Translations under genes and position numbers: made by a program
Shown here: in pieces, positions 23,292-33,826 of the stretch
Numbering within the stretch: the first letter of the stretch is position 1
How the letters are laid out: the number at the start of each line of letters is the position of its first letter
The notes under the pieces: model-generated
The model's input: the letters and a program-made list of their open reading frames with translations, nothing else
What the model was told of the DNA's origin: nothing
The model's database searches: none
From: VRUE01 sp963718755
GTDB lineage: Bacteria > Actinomycetota > Thermoleophilia > Solirubrobacterales > 70-9
Reading direction: 5' to 3'
Assembly: GCA_963718755.1 (NCBI GenBank)
Contig: OY970376.1
Span: 1,922,001-1,986,000 of the forward strand
Length of the DNA: 64,000 nt

Positions 23292-25427
23292 ATGACGCCT
23301 CGGGAACGACGGCTGCGCCGTAGAACACACCGTGCCAGCTGGAAGAAGAAGATCCTCGTCCCGCTCGGGGCGGCTGCCCTTGCCCTGGCGGTGGCCGGAA
23401 CGGTGGCCGCCAGCTGGGCGATCGACGTCTACAACTCGGCGCCCCCGCTGGCCAGCCTCAAGCCCGTGCAGAAGGGCCGCTCGTCGGCGATATACGCCGC
23501 AGACGGCAGCCTGATCGGCTTCATCCGCGCCAGCAGCATCCGCCAGCCGGTTTCCTCGCGCCAGCTGCCGCAGAACCTCAAGTACGCCACCGTCGCGATC
23601 GAGGATCGCAACTTCTACAAGCACGGTGCGATCGACCCGGCCGGCATCGCTCGCGCCGCCTGGAAGAACCTCTTGGCCGGCGGCAAGCCGGTGCAGGGCG
23701 CCTCGACGATCACCCAGCAGCTCGTCCGCAACCTCTACATCCGCAATCCCGAACCGACGATTGAGCGCAAGCTGCGGGAAGCCCGCCTTGCCTATGAAGA
23801 GGAGGAGAAGCACTCCAAGCACAAAATCCTCACCGCGTACCTCAACACCGCGCCCTACGGCACGGTCGAAGGGGAGACCGCGGTTGGGGCCGAGGCGGCG
23901 GCGCAGACCTACTACGGCAAGCCCGCCAAGGAGCTCGACCTGACCGAGGCGGCGATGATCGCGGGCCTGCCCCAGGCTCCCTCCGAATACAACCCGCTGC
24001 TCGACCCGCGTGCCGCCCTGGAGCGCCGCAACCAGGTGCTGGAAGCGATGGAGGAGCAGGGCTACATCACCAGCTCCGAATACGAGAAGGCGATCAACGA
24101 GGGCCTTGACCTGAGCCCCGGCCACAAGTACAGGGTGATCAGCGACCGCTTCCTCTTCGACCTGGTCCAGCAGGAGCTGATCGACAAATACGGCCTCAAC
24201 ACGGTCCGCTACGGCGGCCTCAAGGCCTACACGACGATCGACCCCGAGCTGCAGGAACGGGCGCAGGAAGCGGTCGACTACTGCGGCGTCTGTTACCCGG
24301 GGGGCGGCCCGGCGGCCGGGCTCGCCTCGGTCGATCCCTCCAACGGCGAGATCGTCGCCCTCGCCTCGACCGAAGGCTCCGAAGACGAAAGCGAATTCAA
24401 CTACGCCTGGCAGGCGCACCGCCAGCCCGGCTCCTCGTTCAAGACCTTCGTGCTGGCGACCGCGATCAAGCAGGGGATCGACCCCGACACCACTTATTAC
24501 GACGGCACCTCGCCGAAGACGCTGGACCTGCCGGGGGCCGGGCCGGACTGGGTGGTCAACAACGCCGAGCCCAGCGGCGGCACGATGTCGCTCGCCTCGG
24601 CGACCTGGCACTCGACCAACGTCGTCTTCGCCCAGCTCGACCTCGACGTCGGGCCCGAGAACGTGACCCAGATGGCGCGCCAGATGGGGATCGAGGCGCC
24701 GCTCGAATCGGTCCCGGCGGAGGCGCTCGGCGGCCTCGCGGTCGGCGTCACGCCGCTGGAAATGGCGAGCGCGTACGCGACCCTGGCCAGCGGCGGCATC
24801 CACCACGAGCCGACCGCGCTCGCCAGGGTCGAGTTCCCCAGCGGCGAAGTCGACGAACCTGACCCCGACGCGGGCGAGCGCGTGCTCAGCGAAGGCGAGG
24901 CCTATGAAGTGACGAGGCTGCTCGAGGGCGTGATCACGCAGGGCACCGGCGCCGGCTACACCTCGATCGGTTGCCAGGCCGCCGGCAAGACCGGCACCTC
25001 GGAGGAGCTGTCTGACGCCTGGTTCGCGGGCTACACGCCGCTCTACTCGACCGCGGTCTGGGTCGGCCACCCGGCCTCGCGCGAAGCGACCGGCTATGGC
25101 GGGCCGACGGCGGGGCCGATCTGGCAGTCCTTCATGTCGGCGGCAAACAGCGAATGCGCCGAATTCGAGGTCCCGGCCGGCCTGCCGGAACTGGAGGGCT
25201 TCGACAGCGACCAAACGACCGGCTCGGCCGGCTCCTACAGCGAAGGCGAAGAAGAATACGAAGGCGAAGAAACGGAAACCGAGGAGCCCTCTGAGAAAGG
25301 CGAGGGCGGCGACGGCGATTCCGGAGCCGGGGAAGCAGCGCCTGCGCCTGAGCCCGCACCCGAAGCGGCCCCGGCGCCCTCCTCGCCTGGCGGCGGGGTT
25401 TCGGCCGGCGGTATCGCCGCCGGGTGA
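23292..25427 (+). CDS. bifunctional penicillin-binding protein (class A, GT51 plus transpeptidase)
   Basis: 711-residue class A PBP that polymerises and crosslinks peptidoglycan. A basic cytosolic tail and one membrane helix (residues about 18-45) precede the GT51 domain: IEDRNFYKHGAIDPAGIARA, GASTITQQLVRNLYI, YLNTAPYG. The transpeptidase has SSFK (HRQPGSSFKTFVLA), STN (WHSTNVVF) and KTGT (GKTGTSEEL). The last 75 residues are Glu/Gly then Pro/Ala-rich (EEEYEGEETETEEP, PAPEPAPEAAPAP), a flexible extracellular tail. ATG at 23292 is used; earlier codons overlap the hydrolase gene. The stop overlaps the next GTG start. Confidence 0.95.
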   Translation: MTPRERRLRRRTHRASWKKKILVPLGAAALALAVAGTVAASWAIDVYNSAPPLASLKPVQKGRSSAIYAADGSLIGFIRASSIRQPVSSRQLPQNLKYATVAIEDRNFYKHGAIDPAGIARAAWKNLLAGGKPVQGASTITQQLVRNLYIRNPEPTIERKLREARLAYEEEEKHSKHKILTAYLNTAPYGTVEGETAVGAEAAAQTYYGKPAKELDLTEAAMIAGLPQAPSEYNPLLDPRAALERRNQVLEAMEEQGYITSSEYEKAINEGLDLSPGHKYRVISDRFLFDLVQQELIDKYGLNTVRYGGLKAYTTIDPELQERAQEAVDYCGVCYPGGGPAAGLASVDPSNGEIVALASTEGSEDESEFNYAWQAHRQPGSSFKTFVLATAIKQGIDPDTTYYDGTSPKTLDLPGAGPDWVVNNAEPSGGTMSLASATWHSTNVVFAQLDLDVGPENVTQMARQMGIEAPLESVPAEALGGLAVGVTPLEMASAYATLASGGIHHEPTALARVEFPSGEVDEPDPDAGERVLSEGEAYEVTRLLEGVITQGTGAGYTSIGCQAAGKTGTSEELSDAWFAGYTPLYSTAVWVGHPASREATGYGGPTAGPIWQSFMSAANSECAEFEVPAGLPELEGFDSDQTTGSAGSYSEGEEEYEGEETETEEPSEKGEGGDGDSGAGEAAPAPEPAPEAAPAPSSPGGGVSAGGIAAG

Positions 25428-26203
25428 GCCAGGGCGGATCGGGTCATGATGCGCCGGTGAGCGACGCCGACGAGCAGGCGCTGATCCGGCGCTTCCGAAC
25501 GGCGCGGCGCGACCCACAGCTCGCCGTGCTCGAGGGCTTCCATGCGCTCAAGCACGCGCTGCGCTTTGGGGCCGAGGTTGAGGAGGCGGTTGCTTCCGAC
25601 CCGCAACAGTTGCGCGACTTGGCCGCCGAGCTGGCGCCGGATTTAGCCGGTTCGCTCTCCGAGCGCACGACTCCGGTTGCCGCTGCGCTCGTCGCCGAGC
25701 TCGTGCCGCAGGCGCCGCGCACCGGCGTCGTCGCGATCGCGCGGCGGCCCGACGTGGACCTCGCGGCGGTGCTCGCCGGGCAACGGCCCGAGCCGCTGGT
25801 CCTGCTCGAGGACCCGCGGACGATGGGGAACATGGGGGCCTGCGTGCGGGTCGCCGCCGCGGCCGATGCCGCGGGGGTGCTCACCACCGGCTCCAACGAC
25901 CCCTGGCATCCCGACGCTCTGCGCGGCGCTGCCGGTCTCCATTTCGCCCTGCCGGTCGCCGGGCTTGAGGAATTGCCCACGAGTGATCGGCCGCTGGTCG
26001 CGATTGATCCCGGCGGCGAGGACTTGCGCCCGACCGAGCTACCGCCGCGCGCGATCCTCGCCTTCGGCACCGAGCGCTACGGGCTCAGCAAGGGCCTGCT
26101 CGAGCGAGCCGACGCGCGGCTCGGCATCCCGATGCGCGAGGGCGTTTCCAGCCTCAACCTCGCGACCGCGGTCGCCGCCGTTCTCTTCGCCCAGCGCGCC
26201 TGA
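25424..26203 (+). CDS. TrmH/SpoU-family RNA methyltransferase
   Basis: SPOUT-class 2'-O-methyltransferase acting on tRNA or rRNA. The three SpoU motifs are clear: LVLLEDPRTMGNMGACVRVA (motif 1), ILAFGTERYGLSKGLLERAD (motif 2) and IPMREGVSSLNLATAVAAVLF (motif 3, with the deep knot). About 125 N-terminal residues precede the knot domain. The GTG at 25424 overlaps the PBP stop by 4 nt; a GTG at 25457 is the alternative. The exact target nucleotide is unknown. Confidence 0.88.
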   Translation: MSQGGSGHDAPVSDADEQALIRRFRTARRDPQLAVLEGFHALKHALRFGAEVEEAVASDPQQLRDLAAELAPDLAGSLSERTTPVAAALVAELVPQAPRTGVVAIARRPDVDLAAVLAGQRPEPLVLLEDPRTMGNMGACVRVAAAADAAGVLTTGSNDPWHPDALRGAAGLHFALPVAGLEELPTSDRPLVAIDPGGEDLRPTELPPRAILAFGTERYGLSKGLLERADARLGIPMREGVSSLNLATAVAAVLFAQRA

Positions 26204-26270
26204 GTGGACAAGCGCGCCGATCCATATACGATCGTCGCGCTCCTCCATCCATCCGCCGAAAGGAACATTC

Positions 26271-26663
26271 GTGCCGTTTGCAGACTTTAGTTTTGGCGAA
26301 GCGCTCCTGCTTGCCTTCGAGATCTTCTTCCTCGTGATCTGGATCTGGATCCTGATCACGATCATCAGCGACCTCTTCCGGGATCACGAACTGGGGGGCT
26401 GGTCGAAGGCCGCGTGGGTGTTCTTCCTCGTCTTCATCCCGTTCCTGACCGCGCTGATCTACCTGATCGCCCGCGGCAGCGGCATGCGCGACCGGTCGAT
26501 CAAGGCCCAGGCAGAGGCGAAACAGCATTTCGACTCCTACGTGCGTGAACAGGCGCACGGCGGCTCCCCCGCGGATGAACTGCACAAGCTCAACGAGCTG
26601 AAGGAAAAGGGCGCGCTCTCGAGCGAGGAGTTCGACAAGGCAAAGGCCAAGCTGCTGGCCTAA
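26271..26663 (+). CDS. SHOCT-domain membrane protein
   Basis: 130-residue protein with two adjacent membrane helices (LLLAFEIFFLVIWIWILITI and AWVFFLVFIPFLTALIYLIA) resembling the phospholipase D N-terminal (PLDc_N) hairpin, a basic linker, and a C-terminal SHOCT motif (HKLNELKEKGALSSEEFDKAKAKLL). GTG at 26271 follows AAAGGA. SHOCT motifs are thought to mediate oligomerisation. The 112-nt element starts 2 nt after the stop. Confidence 0.85.
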   Translation: MPFADFSFGEALLLAFEIFFLVIWIWILITIISDLFRDHELGGWSKAAWVFFLVFIPFLTALIYLIARGSGMRDRSIKAQAEAKQHFDSYVREQAHGGSPADELHKLNELKEKGALSSEEFDKAKAKLLA

Positions 26664-26664
26664 G

Positions 26665-26776
26665 GGTCGGTCCCGGTAGGGGTTCCACTTAACTTTTTCG
26701 GTGGGGCGCCGGTGGGCTATCGCCCGGAGGCCCTGACGAAAAAGTACAAGACGTTTCACCCCTACCGGGACCGACC
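26665..26776. repeat. 112-nt palindromic element, family B copy 1
   Basis: Terminal stem of 18 perfect base pairs (GGTCGGTCCCGGTAGGGG with its complement), enclosing a core with inner arms ACTTTTTCG and CGAAAAAGT and a central GGGC/GCCC hairpin. The core matches the element at 30201-30313 in reverse orientation over about 75 nt, with runs of 20 and 25 identical bases, while the terminal stem differs. It lies directly after the SHOCT gene and about 115 nt before the NlpC/P60 gene. Confidence 0.9.
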
Positions 26777-26890
26777 TCGCCCTCGCTGCCAAAGGGATTT
26801 TTCCTGCAAGGCGGCGGATTCTGCAACAGGAGTTGCAAGTTATTAGCAACCGCTAACACTTAGGGCGCGACTTCGTTAGCGTGACGCGCG
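26777..26890 (+). promoter_or_regulatory. upstream region of the NlpC/P60 gene with nested inverted repeats
   Basis: 114 nt without a gene. It is AT-richer than its surroundings (TTGCAAGTTATTAGCAACCG) and holds TTAGC-AACC-GCTAA and an overlapping CGCTAAC...GTTAGCG repeat ending 10 nt before the start at 26891. This is probably promoter plus a 5' hairpin or operator of the cell-wall hydrolase. No known riboswitch is recognised. Confidence 0.35.
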
Positions 26891-28102
26891 ATGCGCGCCC
26901 CTGCCGGTACCTCTCGGTGGCTGCTGCTCCCGGCCGCCCTGCTTCTGCTCGTGCTCTGCCTCGCGGCGAGCGCGCCGGCGGAGACCCTGCGCGAGAAACT
27001 CGACGCCACGCAGGACAAGCTCAGCGACGTGCGCGAGGACTCGAGTGCGCTCACGGCATCGATCGCCGAGCAGAACAGGGCGATCGACTCGATGCTGGGC
27101 GAAGTCTCCAGCTTGCGCCAGCAGCAGGCCGCGCTCGAGTCCGAGCTGGCGGCGAAGCAGGCCGAGCTCGATAGCGCCAGCGCCGAGCTGAAGGTGGAGA
27201 AAGAGCGCCTGGCGCGGATCCGCGAGCGCCTGCAGCGGGCGCTCGAGGTGCTGCGCGACAGGCTCGTCGCGATCTACGAGACCGGCAGCCCGGACGTGAT
27301 CAGCGTCGTGCTCGAATCGGAGACCTGGTCGCAGGCCAGTACCAGGGCCGAATACCTCAACCGCATCCAGGACTACGACGACTCGGTTGCCGACCGGGTC
27401 AAGGCTCTGCGCGACCAGGCCAAGGAGGCCGTCGCCCGGATGGCCGAGATTCGCAGGCAGCTGAAGGGGGCGCGTGACGCGATCGCCGTCAAGGAGCGCG
27501 AGGCGGCCGCGGCGAAGGCCGAGGCGGCGTCGCGTTTCGCCGAGCTGAAAGACGCGCAGGCCGAGCGCCAGGCGCAGCTCGAAGAGCTGCAGTCGCGCGA
27601 GTCGGCGCTGAGCGACAACCTGGCCACGATCTCCGAACAGCTGGAGGGGGCGGGCACGTCGGTCCCCGCCACTGAACCGGCGCCGCTGACCCCCGGGCAG
27701 ACCGCCGAGTTCATCTCAGAAAGCCAGGCGAGCGTGCCGAGCGCGGCACCGCCGGCGGTCCAGGCCGCGATCGAAGCAGCGAACTCGATTGCCACCACCC
27801 CCTATGTTTGGGGCGGTGGCCACGGCTCGTTCGAATCGTCGGGCTACGACTGCTCAGGCGCGGTCAGCTTCGCTCTCAACGGCGGCGGCTTCCTCTCCAG
27901 TCCGCTCGACTCCACCGGGCTCTCGACCTGGGGCGAAGCGGGCGCGGGGCAGTGGATTACCGTCTACGCCAACGCCGGCCACGCCTGGGTGATGATCGCC
28001 GGCCTTGCCTTCGACACCTCCGGTGGCGCCGGCCCGCGCTGGCACTCGACCCCGGTCTACACCGCCGACGGCTTCATTCTGCGCCACCCACCCGGCTATT
28101 GA
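26891..28102 (+). CDS. NlpC/P60 peptidoglycan endopeptidase with coiled-coil (RipA-like)
   Basis: 403-residue secreted cell-wall hydrolase. A signal peptide (to about residue 30, ASAPAE) is followed by a long heptad coiled coil (about 33-260, rich in Glu, Ala, Arg and Leu) and a C-terminal NlpC/P60 domain. The catalytic Cys is in SSGYDCSGAVSFAL, the His in NAGHAWVMIAG, and the third polar residue follows in the WHSTPVYT region. This layout matches RipA-type hydrolases kept inactive by their coiled coil. It converges on the PNPOx gene across the palindrome at 28104. Confidence 0.92.
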   Translation: MRAPAGTSRWLLLPAALLLLVLCLAASAPAETLREKLDATQDKLSDVREDSSALTASIAEQNRAIDSMLGEVSSLRQQQAALESELAAKQAELDSASAELKVEKERLARIRERLQRALEVLRDRLVAIYETGSPDVISVVLESETWSQASTRAEYLNRIQDYDDSVADRVKALRDQAKEAVARMAEIRRQLKGARDAIAVKEREAAAAKAEAASRFAELKDAQAERQAQLEELQSRESALSDNLATISEQLEGAGTSVPATEPAPLTPGQTAEFISESQASVPSAAPPAVQAAIEAANSIATTPYVWGGGHGSFESSGYDCSGAVSFALNGGGFLSSPLDSTGLSTWGEAGAGQWITVYANAGHAWVMIAGLAFDTSGGAGPRWHSTPVYTADGFILRHPPGY

Positions 28103-28103
28103 G

Positions 28104-28153
28104 GACGTGCCGTCACTTAGGCACCCATATGGGTGCCTAAGTGACGGCACGGT
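28104..28153. repeat. 50-bp palindrome, family A copy 2
   Basis: 22-bp perfect arms around CCATATGG, beginning GACGTGCC; an extra G in the right outer arm bulges the last bases. It fills the gap between the stop codons of NlpC/P60 (28102) and PNPOx (28158). Sequence is nearly identical to copy 3. Confidence 0.94.
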
Positions 28154-28157
28154 CTGA

Positions 28158-28775
28158 CTAGGCTCTGGCGCGTACCAGCGCGTCGACGTAGGCAGGGCGG
28201 TTGACGCCGGGGATGAGCCGCGCGTCGGGCTGCGGGTCGCTTGCCGTCAGCCGCAGGCTGACCGTGCCGGCCCAGACCGGCAGCTCGTAGTCCTCATCGT
28301 CGTCTAGCGGACCGCCGCTGCGGACCTTGGCCGAGGCCTCGTCGAGCGGCAAGCGCAGCACGGCGGTCGCCTTCAGCTCCTGCGCGGTCGGCAGCCGAGC
28401 GTCGCCCCAGCGGCCGGGTATGAGTTTCTCGGTGAACGCCTCCAGTGCCCGGCATTTCTCCTCCTCGGACTCGACCGTCTCGGCCTGGCCGAAGGCGACG
28501 ACGGAGCGATAGTTGACCGAGTGGTGGACGGCGGAGCGGGCCAGGACGAGGCCGTCGAGCAGGGTCGCGGTGACGCAGATCTCGGTCCGTCCGGCCCGGC
28601 GCAGGGTGGGGCTCGCCGCCGAGCCATGGAGGTAGAGCGAGTCGCCGTCGCGGGCATGGAGCGTGGGGATCACCACTGGGTGCCCGCTGTCGCCGATCGT
28701 GCCGATATGGCAGATCGGCGCCTCGTCGAGGATTGCCTCAATCTGCTCGCGCTCGTAGACGGCGCGCTTGGGCAT
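28158..28775 (-). CDS. pyridoxamine 5'-phosphate oxidase-family protein
   Basis: About 205-residue FMN-binding split-barrel protein. MPKRAVYEREQIEAILDEAPICHIGT is the usual beginning of this subgroup, followed by VVIPTLHARDGDSLYLHGSAASPTL. It may be a flavin-dependent reductase, haem-related or B6 enzyme. ATG 28775 is chosen over 28832 on family pattern. It is transcribed divergently from a MocR regulator, a common arrangement in which the regulator controls the neighbour. Confidence 0.87.
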   Translation of the reverse strand: MPKRAVYEREQIEAILDEAPICHIGTIGDSGHPVVIPTLHARDGDSLYLHGSAASPTLRRAGRTEICVTATLLDGLVLARSAVHHSVNYRSVVAFGQAETVESEEEKCRALEAFTEKLIPGRWGDARLPTAQELKATAVLRLPLDEASAKVRSGGPLDDDEDYELPVWAGTVSLRLTASDPQPDARLIPGVNRPAYVDALVRARA

Positions 28776-28849
28776 TCTCGTGACCCGCGTTCGTGGCCTT
28801 GCAATCTGGCGGTCTCCCGGTCTTGACGCCACTAGGTCCCTTCCTCTTG

Positions 28850-28881
28850 TTATCTGTTACAGTACAAAAATATCAACTGAA
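28850..28881. promoter_or_regulatory. divergent promoter/operator between PNPOx and MocR genes
   Basis: AT-rich stretch containing the 9-bp palindrome CTGTTACAG and the flanking TATCTGTTACAGTACAAA, just upstream of the GTG at 28882. GntR-type regulators bind such short dyads; MocR autoregulation at this point is likely but inferred. Confidence 0.4.
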
Positions 28882-30201
28882 GTGACACAGTATCGGATCT
28901 CGGGCGAGGGCGCGGGGGAGATCGCTGCCGGCATCGAGCGGGCGATCGCCACGGGCGAGCTGCGGCCCGGCGAGGCGCTGCCCACTGTCCGTTCCCTTGC
29001 CGGCGAGCTCGGCGTCAGCCCGACCACCGTCGCCGCCGCTTTCAAGAGCTTGCGTTCGCGGGGCCTTGTCGTGACGCGGTCACGCAGCGGTGCGCAGGTG
29101 AGTTGGCGCCCGCCTCTCGGTGCGCCCCTGCTGGGGGCATCGGTGCCGGAGGGGGTGCGCGACCTGGCCAGCGGCAACCCCGATCTCGAGCTGCTGCCCG
29201 ATCTGACACCCGTTCTGCGCCGGATCGACCCGCCCCGCCAGCTCTACGGCGGCGACTCGGTCGACCCCCAGCTACTCGAGCTGGCGACCGCCGAGCTCGG
29301 GCGAGACGGAATCGCGGCGCAGGACATCGCCGTCGTCAGCGGCGCCCTCGATGGGATCGAGCGGGCGCTGGCGGCACAGCTTCGCCCGGGCGACGTGGTC
29401 GCCGTGGAAGACCCCGGCTTCGCCGGTCTCTTCCATCTCTTGCGTGCGCTCGGTCTCGCCCTGCGACCGGTGGCGATTGACGCCCGGGGGATGACCCCGA
29501 TCGTGCTCGCAGAGGCTCTTGAGCAGGGCGTCGCCGCGGTCGTGCTCAACCCACGCGGGCAGAACCCCACCGGCGCTTCGCTCGATTCCGAGCGGGCGGC
29601 GGCGCTGCGACGCGTCCTCGATCGCCACCCCGACGCAATGCTCCTCGAAGACGACCACCTCGGCCCGATCGCCGGCGCCCCGCGCCTCACCCTGACCGAG
29701 GGCCGCAGCCGCTGGGCCGCCGTCCGCTCATTGGCCAAGTCCCTCGGCCCCGACCTGCGCCTGGCCGTCCTGGCAGGGGACCCCGAGACGATCAGCCGCG
29801 TAAGCGGCCGTCAAGCAGTCGGCCCCGGCTGGGTGAGCCACCTGCTCCAGCGCACCGCAGCAACGCTCTGGGCCGACCCGAAAGTCGCTCGCGACCTGGA
29901 GCAAGCTACTGAGACCTACACCAAGCGTCGCGAAGCTTTCGTCAGCGCCTTGACCGAGCACGGCATCGAGGCAGAGGCACCGACCGGCCTCAACGTCTGG
30001 ATCCCGGTTCCCGATGAGACGGCCGTCGTCCAAGGGCTCCTCGCTGAGGGCTGGGCGGTCATGCCGGGCGCCCCCTTCCGCCTCCAAGCAGAACCGGCTA
30101 TTCGAGTCACCATCAGCTCCCTAAAGCCGACCGAGGCGGGCCCTCTAGCCGCCGCAATCGCTCGGTCCCTGGAGCCGTCCCACCAAACCCGCTCCGCTTG
30201 A
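28882..30201 (+). CDS. MocR-type regulator (GntR HTH fused to aminotransferase-like domain)
   Basis: 439-residue MocR/GntR regulator. An N-terminal winged helix (RISGEGAGEIAAGIERAI through LAGELGVSPTTVAAAFKSLRSRG, residues about 4-65) is joined to a fold type I PLP domain with VVSGALDGIERAL, NPTGASLD, LLEDDHLGPI and the PLP Lys in SLAKSLGPDLR. Such proteins sense PLP or amines. The GTG at 28882 follows family length; the frame upstream runs into the PNPOx promoter. Its partner is probably the divergent PNPOx gene. Confidence 0.9.
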   Translation: MTQYRISGEGAGEIAAGIERAIATGELRPGEALPTVRSLAGELGVSPTTVAAAFKSLRSRGLVVTRSRSGAQVSWRPPLGAPLLGASVPEGVRDLASGNPDLELLPDLTPVLRRIDPPRQLYGGDSVDPQLLELATAELGRDGIAAQDIAVVSGALDGIERALAAQLRPGDVVAVEDPGFAGLFHLLRALGLALRPVAIDARGMTPIVLAEALEQGVAAVVLNPRGQNPTGASLDSERAAALRRVLDRHPDAMLLEDDHLGPIAGAPRLTLTEGRSRWAAVRSLAKSLGPDLRLAVLAGDPETISRVSGRQAVGPGWVSHLLQRTAATLWADPKVARDLEQATETYTKRREAFVSALTEHGIEAEAPTGLNVWIPVPDETAVVQGLLAEGWAVMPGAPFRLQAEPAIRVTISSLKPTEAGPLAAAIARSLEPSHQTRSA

Positions 30202-30313
30202 GCCCCATCCGGTAGGGCTGAAACGTCTTGTACTTTTTCGTCACTGGCCTCCGGGCGTCAGCCCACCGACAACCCACCGAAAAAGTTAAGTGAAAGTCCT
30301 GCCGGATGGGGCT
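30201..30313. repeat. 113-nt palindromic element, family B copy 2 (inverted)
   Basis: Outer stem AGCCCCATCCGG / CCGGATGGGGCT continues with G.U-type pairs to 16-18 bp on the plus strand. The core is the reverse complement of the core of copy 1. The element begins on the last base of the MocR stop and ends on the base before the MBL stop, so it exactly fills the convergent gap. The two differences in the inner stem are G.U in the plus-strand RNA and A.C on the other strand. Confidence 0.92.
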
Positions 30314-31711
30314 CTATGCCGACGCTGGCACGTCGCCAGTCTCCACCGGCCGCCCTTCGCGCTGCCAAGTCCCAACCCCACCCCGCGCGACATGGATCAC
30401 CTCGAACCCCTCGCGCTGGAGAACGGAAGCCGCAAGCCCGCTGCGTTTGCCGCCCTTGCAGATAGTCGCGAGGACCCTGTCGCGCGGCAGCTCCTCCAGC
30501 CGCCGCGTCAGCTCTCCGTAGGGAATGTGCAGCGAGCCGGCGATGTGGCCGTCCGCGTACTCGTTCGCGCGCCGCACGTCGAGGACCAGCGGCGGCTCCT
30601 CATCGGCTAACAGCTCGGCGAGCCGCTCGGGCCCAATTGGCTCGATCCGCGCCACCGGCCGCTCCTCCGCCCGCCAAGCGCTCATGCCGCCGCCAAGGAA
30701 GCCGCGTACCTTCAGCCCGACCGCCGCCAGCAGCTCCGCCGCTTCGATCTCGTTGCCGTCGGAGGCGGCGATCACGACCACCTCGCCCTCGGGCGGAACG
30801 ACCTGGGCGACCTTGGTCGCGAATCCGGTGTCGTAAGCAGAGGCGCTGATCGCGCCGGGGATATGTGCCTCGTCGAACTGCTCGTTGGTGCGCGAGTCGA
30901 CGGCGAAGGCACCGGCGGCAATCGCCGCCTCGAGCCGGCGCGGCGTCAGCCTCGCGGGCGAGCCGATCGACTCGATCAGCGGACCGCGGTTGAGGGCGAC
31001 GATGCGCTCGACGTTGGGCGGGCGCTCGCCCAGGCTCGAGACCGCGTGCTCGACGAACTCGGCTTCCTCGGCGAAGGCGAGCGCCCGGTTGTGACGGCGC
31101 TCGAAGCCGATCGTCGAGGAGGTCTTGAGGTCGATGCCGGAGCTGCCGCAGAGCGAGCCGCCGAGGTGGCCGGGCCAGACCTCGACCTCGTCGGGCAGGG
31201 CGAGTAAGCGCCCGTGCAGGGAGCGGAAGATGCCGGCGGCGCCCTCGCGCGGATCCACCGCCAGGTCGGGGCGGGCGACGTCGCCGACGAACAGTGAGTC
31301 GCCGCTCAGCACCGCGGCGGGGTCGCCACCCCGCTCTCCGTCGCGCAGCAGAAACGAGGTGTGCTCGGGCCGGTGTCCGGGCGTGTGGATCGCTTCGATC
31401 GAGACTGACCCGCCGAGCTCCAGCGTCCAGCCGTCGGCAAAGGGCGCGTGCTCGTACTCGGCCTCGGCCAGCTCGCCGACGTGGATCGTCGCCCCGGTGG
31501 CGCGTGCCAGCCGCCCGTGGCCAGAGACGTGATCGGCGTGGTTGTGAGTCTCCAGCACATGCTCGATCCGCACTCCGTGCAGGCGGGCGAGGTTGACGTA
31601 GGGGTCGATGTCCCATTGCGGATCGACCACTGCGGCGACGCCGGCCGCCGGGTCGCCGACCAGGTAGGAGGCGCAACCGAGGTCCTCGTTGATGATCTGT
31701 CGGAAGAGCAT
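30314..31711 (-). CDS. MBL-fold hydrolase with two rhodanese domains
   Basis: 465-residue protein: metallo-beta-lactamase domain (residues 1-250) with THNHADHVSGH, the second-shell HTPGHRPEHTSF and GDSLFVGDVARPDL, followed by two rhodanese domains. The first (about 265-355) lacks the catalytic Cys (VVIAASDGNE); the second (about 370-455) has it in TICKGGKRSG. This is the persulfide dioxygenase/sulfurtransferase architecture, handling sulfane sulfur. It is divergent to acs. Confidence 0.92.
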   Translation of the reverse strand: MLFRQIINEDLGCASYLVGDPAAGVAAVVDPQWDIDPYVNLARLHGVRIEHVLETHNHADHVSGHGRLARATGATIHVGELAEAEYEHAPFADGWTLELGGSVSIEAIHTPGHRPEHTSFLLRDGERGGDPAAVLSGDSLFVGDVARPDLAVDPREGAAGIFRSLHGRLLALPDEVEVWPGHLGGSLCGSSGIDLKTSSTIGFERRHNRALAFAEEAEFVEHAVSSLGERPPNVERIVALNRGPLIESIGSPARLTPRRLEAAIAAGAFAVDSRTNEQFDEAHIPGAISASAYDTGFATKVAQVVPPEGEVVVIAASDGNEIEAAELLAAVGLKVRGFLGGGMSAWRAEERPVARIEPIGPERLAELLADEEPPLVLDVRRANEYADGHIAGSLHIPYGELTRRLEELPRDRVLATICKGGKRSGLAASVLQREGFEVIHVARGGVGTWQREGRPVETGDVPASA

Positions 31712-31788
31712 TTAGGCGTCCCGGTTTGCTGTGGATCGTTGAAGGGGTAGCGTTCCCGCCCAGGGTAGCGGCCGCGAAAGGAGCGCAA

Positions 31789-33773
<1,985 letters not shown>

Positions 33774-33776
33774 AGG

Positions 33777-33826
33777 GACGTGCCGTCACTTAGGCACCCA
33801 TATGGGTGCCTAAGTGACGGCACGTC
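33777..33826. repeat. 50-bp palindrome, family A copy 3 (perfect)
   Basis: 25-bp arms pair without a mismatch around CCATATGG. It starts 4 nt after the acs stop and its last two bases overlap the TGA of the convergent channel gene (33825). It is the best representative of the family. Confidence 0.96.

Noticed and set aside
23274..25517. 747-residue open frame antisense to the penicillin-binding protein
   Set aside because: Shadow frame; the PBP on the plus strand has all catalytic motifs and proper ends.
33781..33826. Recurring peptide VPSLRHPYGCLSDGTS in several frames, seemingly a conserved small protein
   Set aside because: It is the translation of the 50-bp palindrome itself, which reads through at any copy; not a protein.
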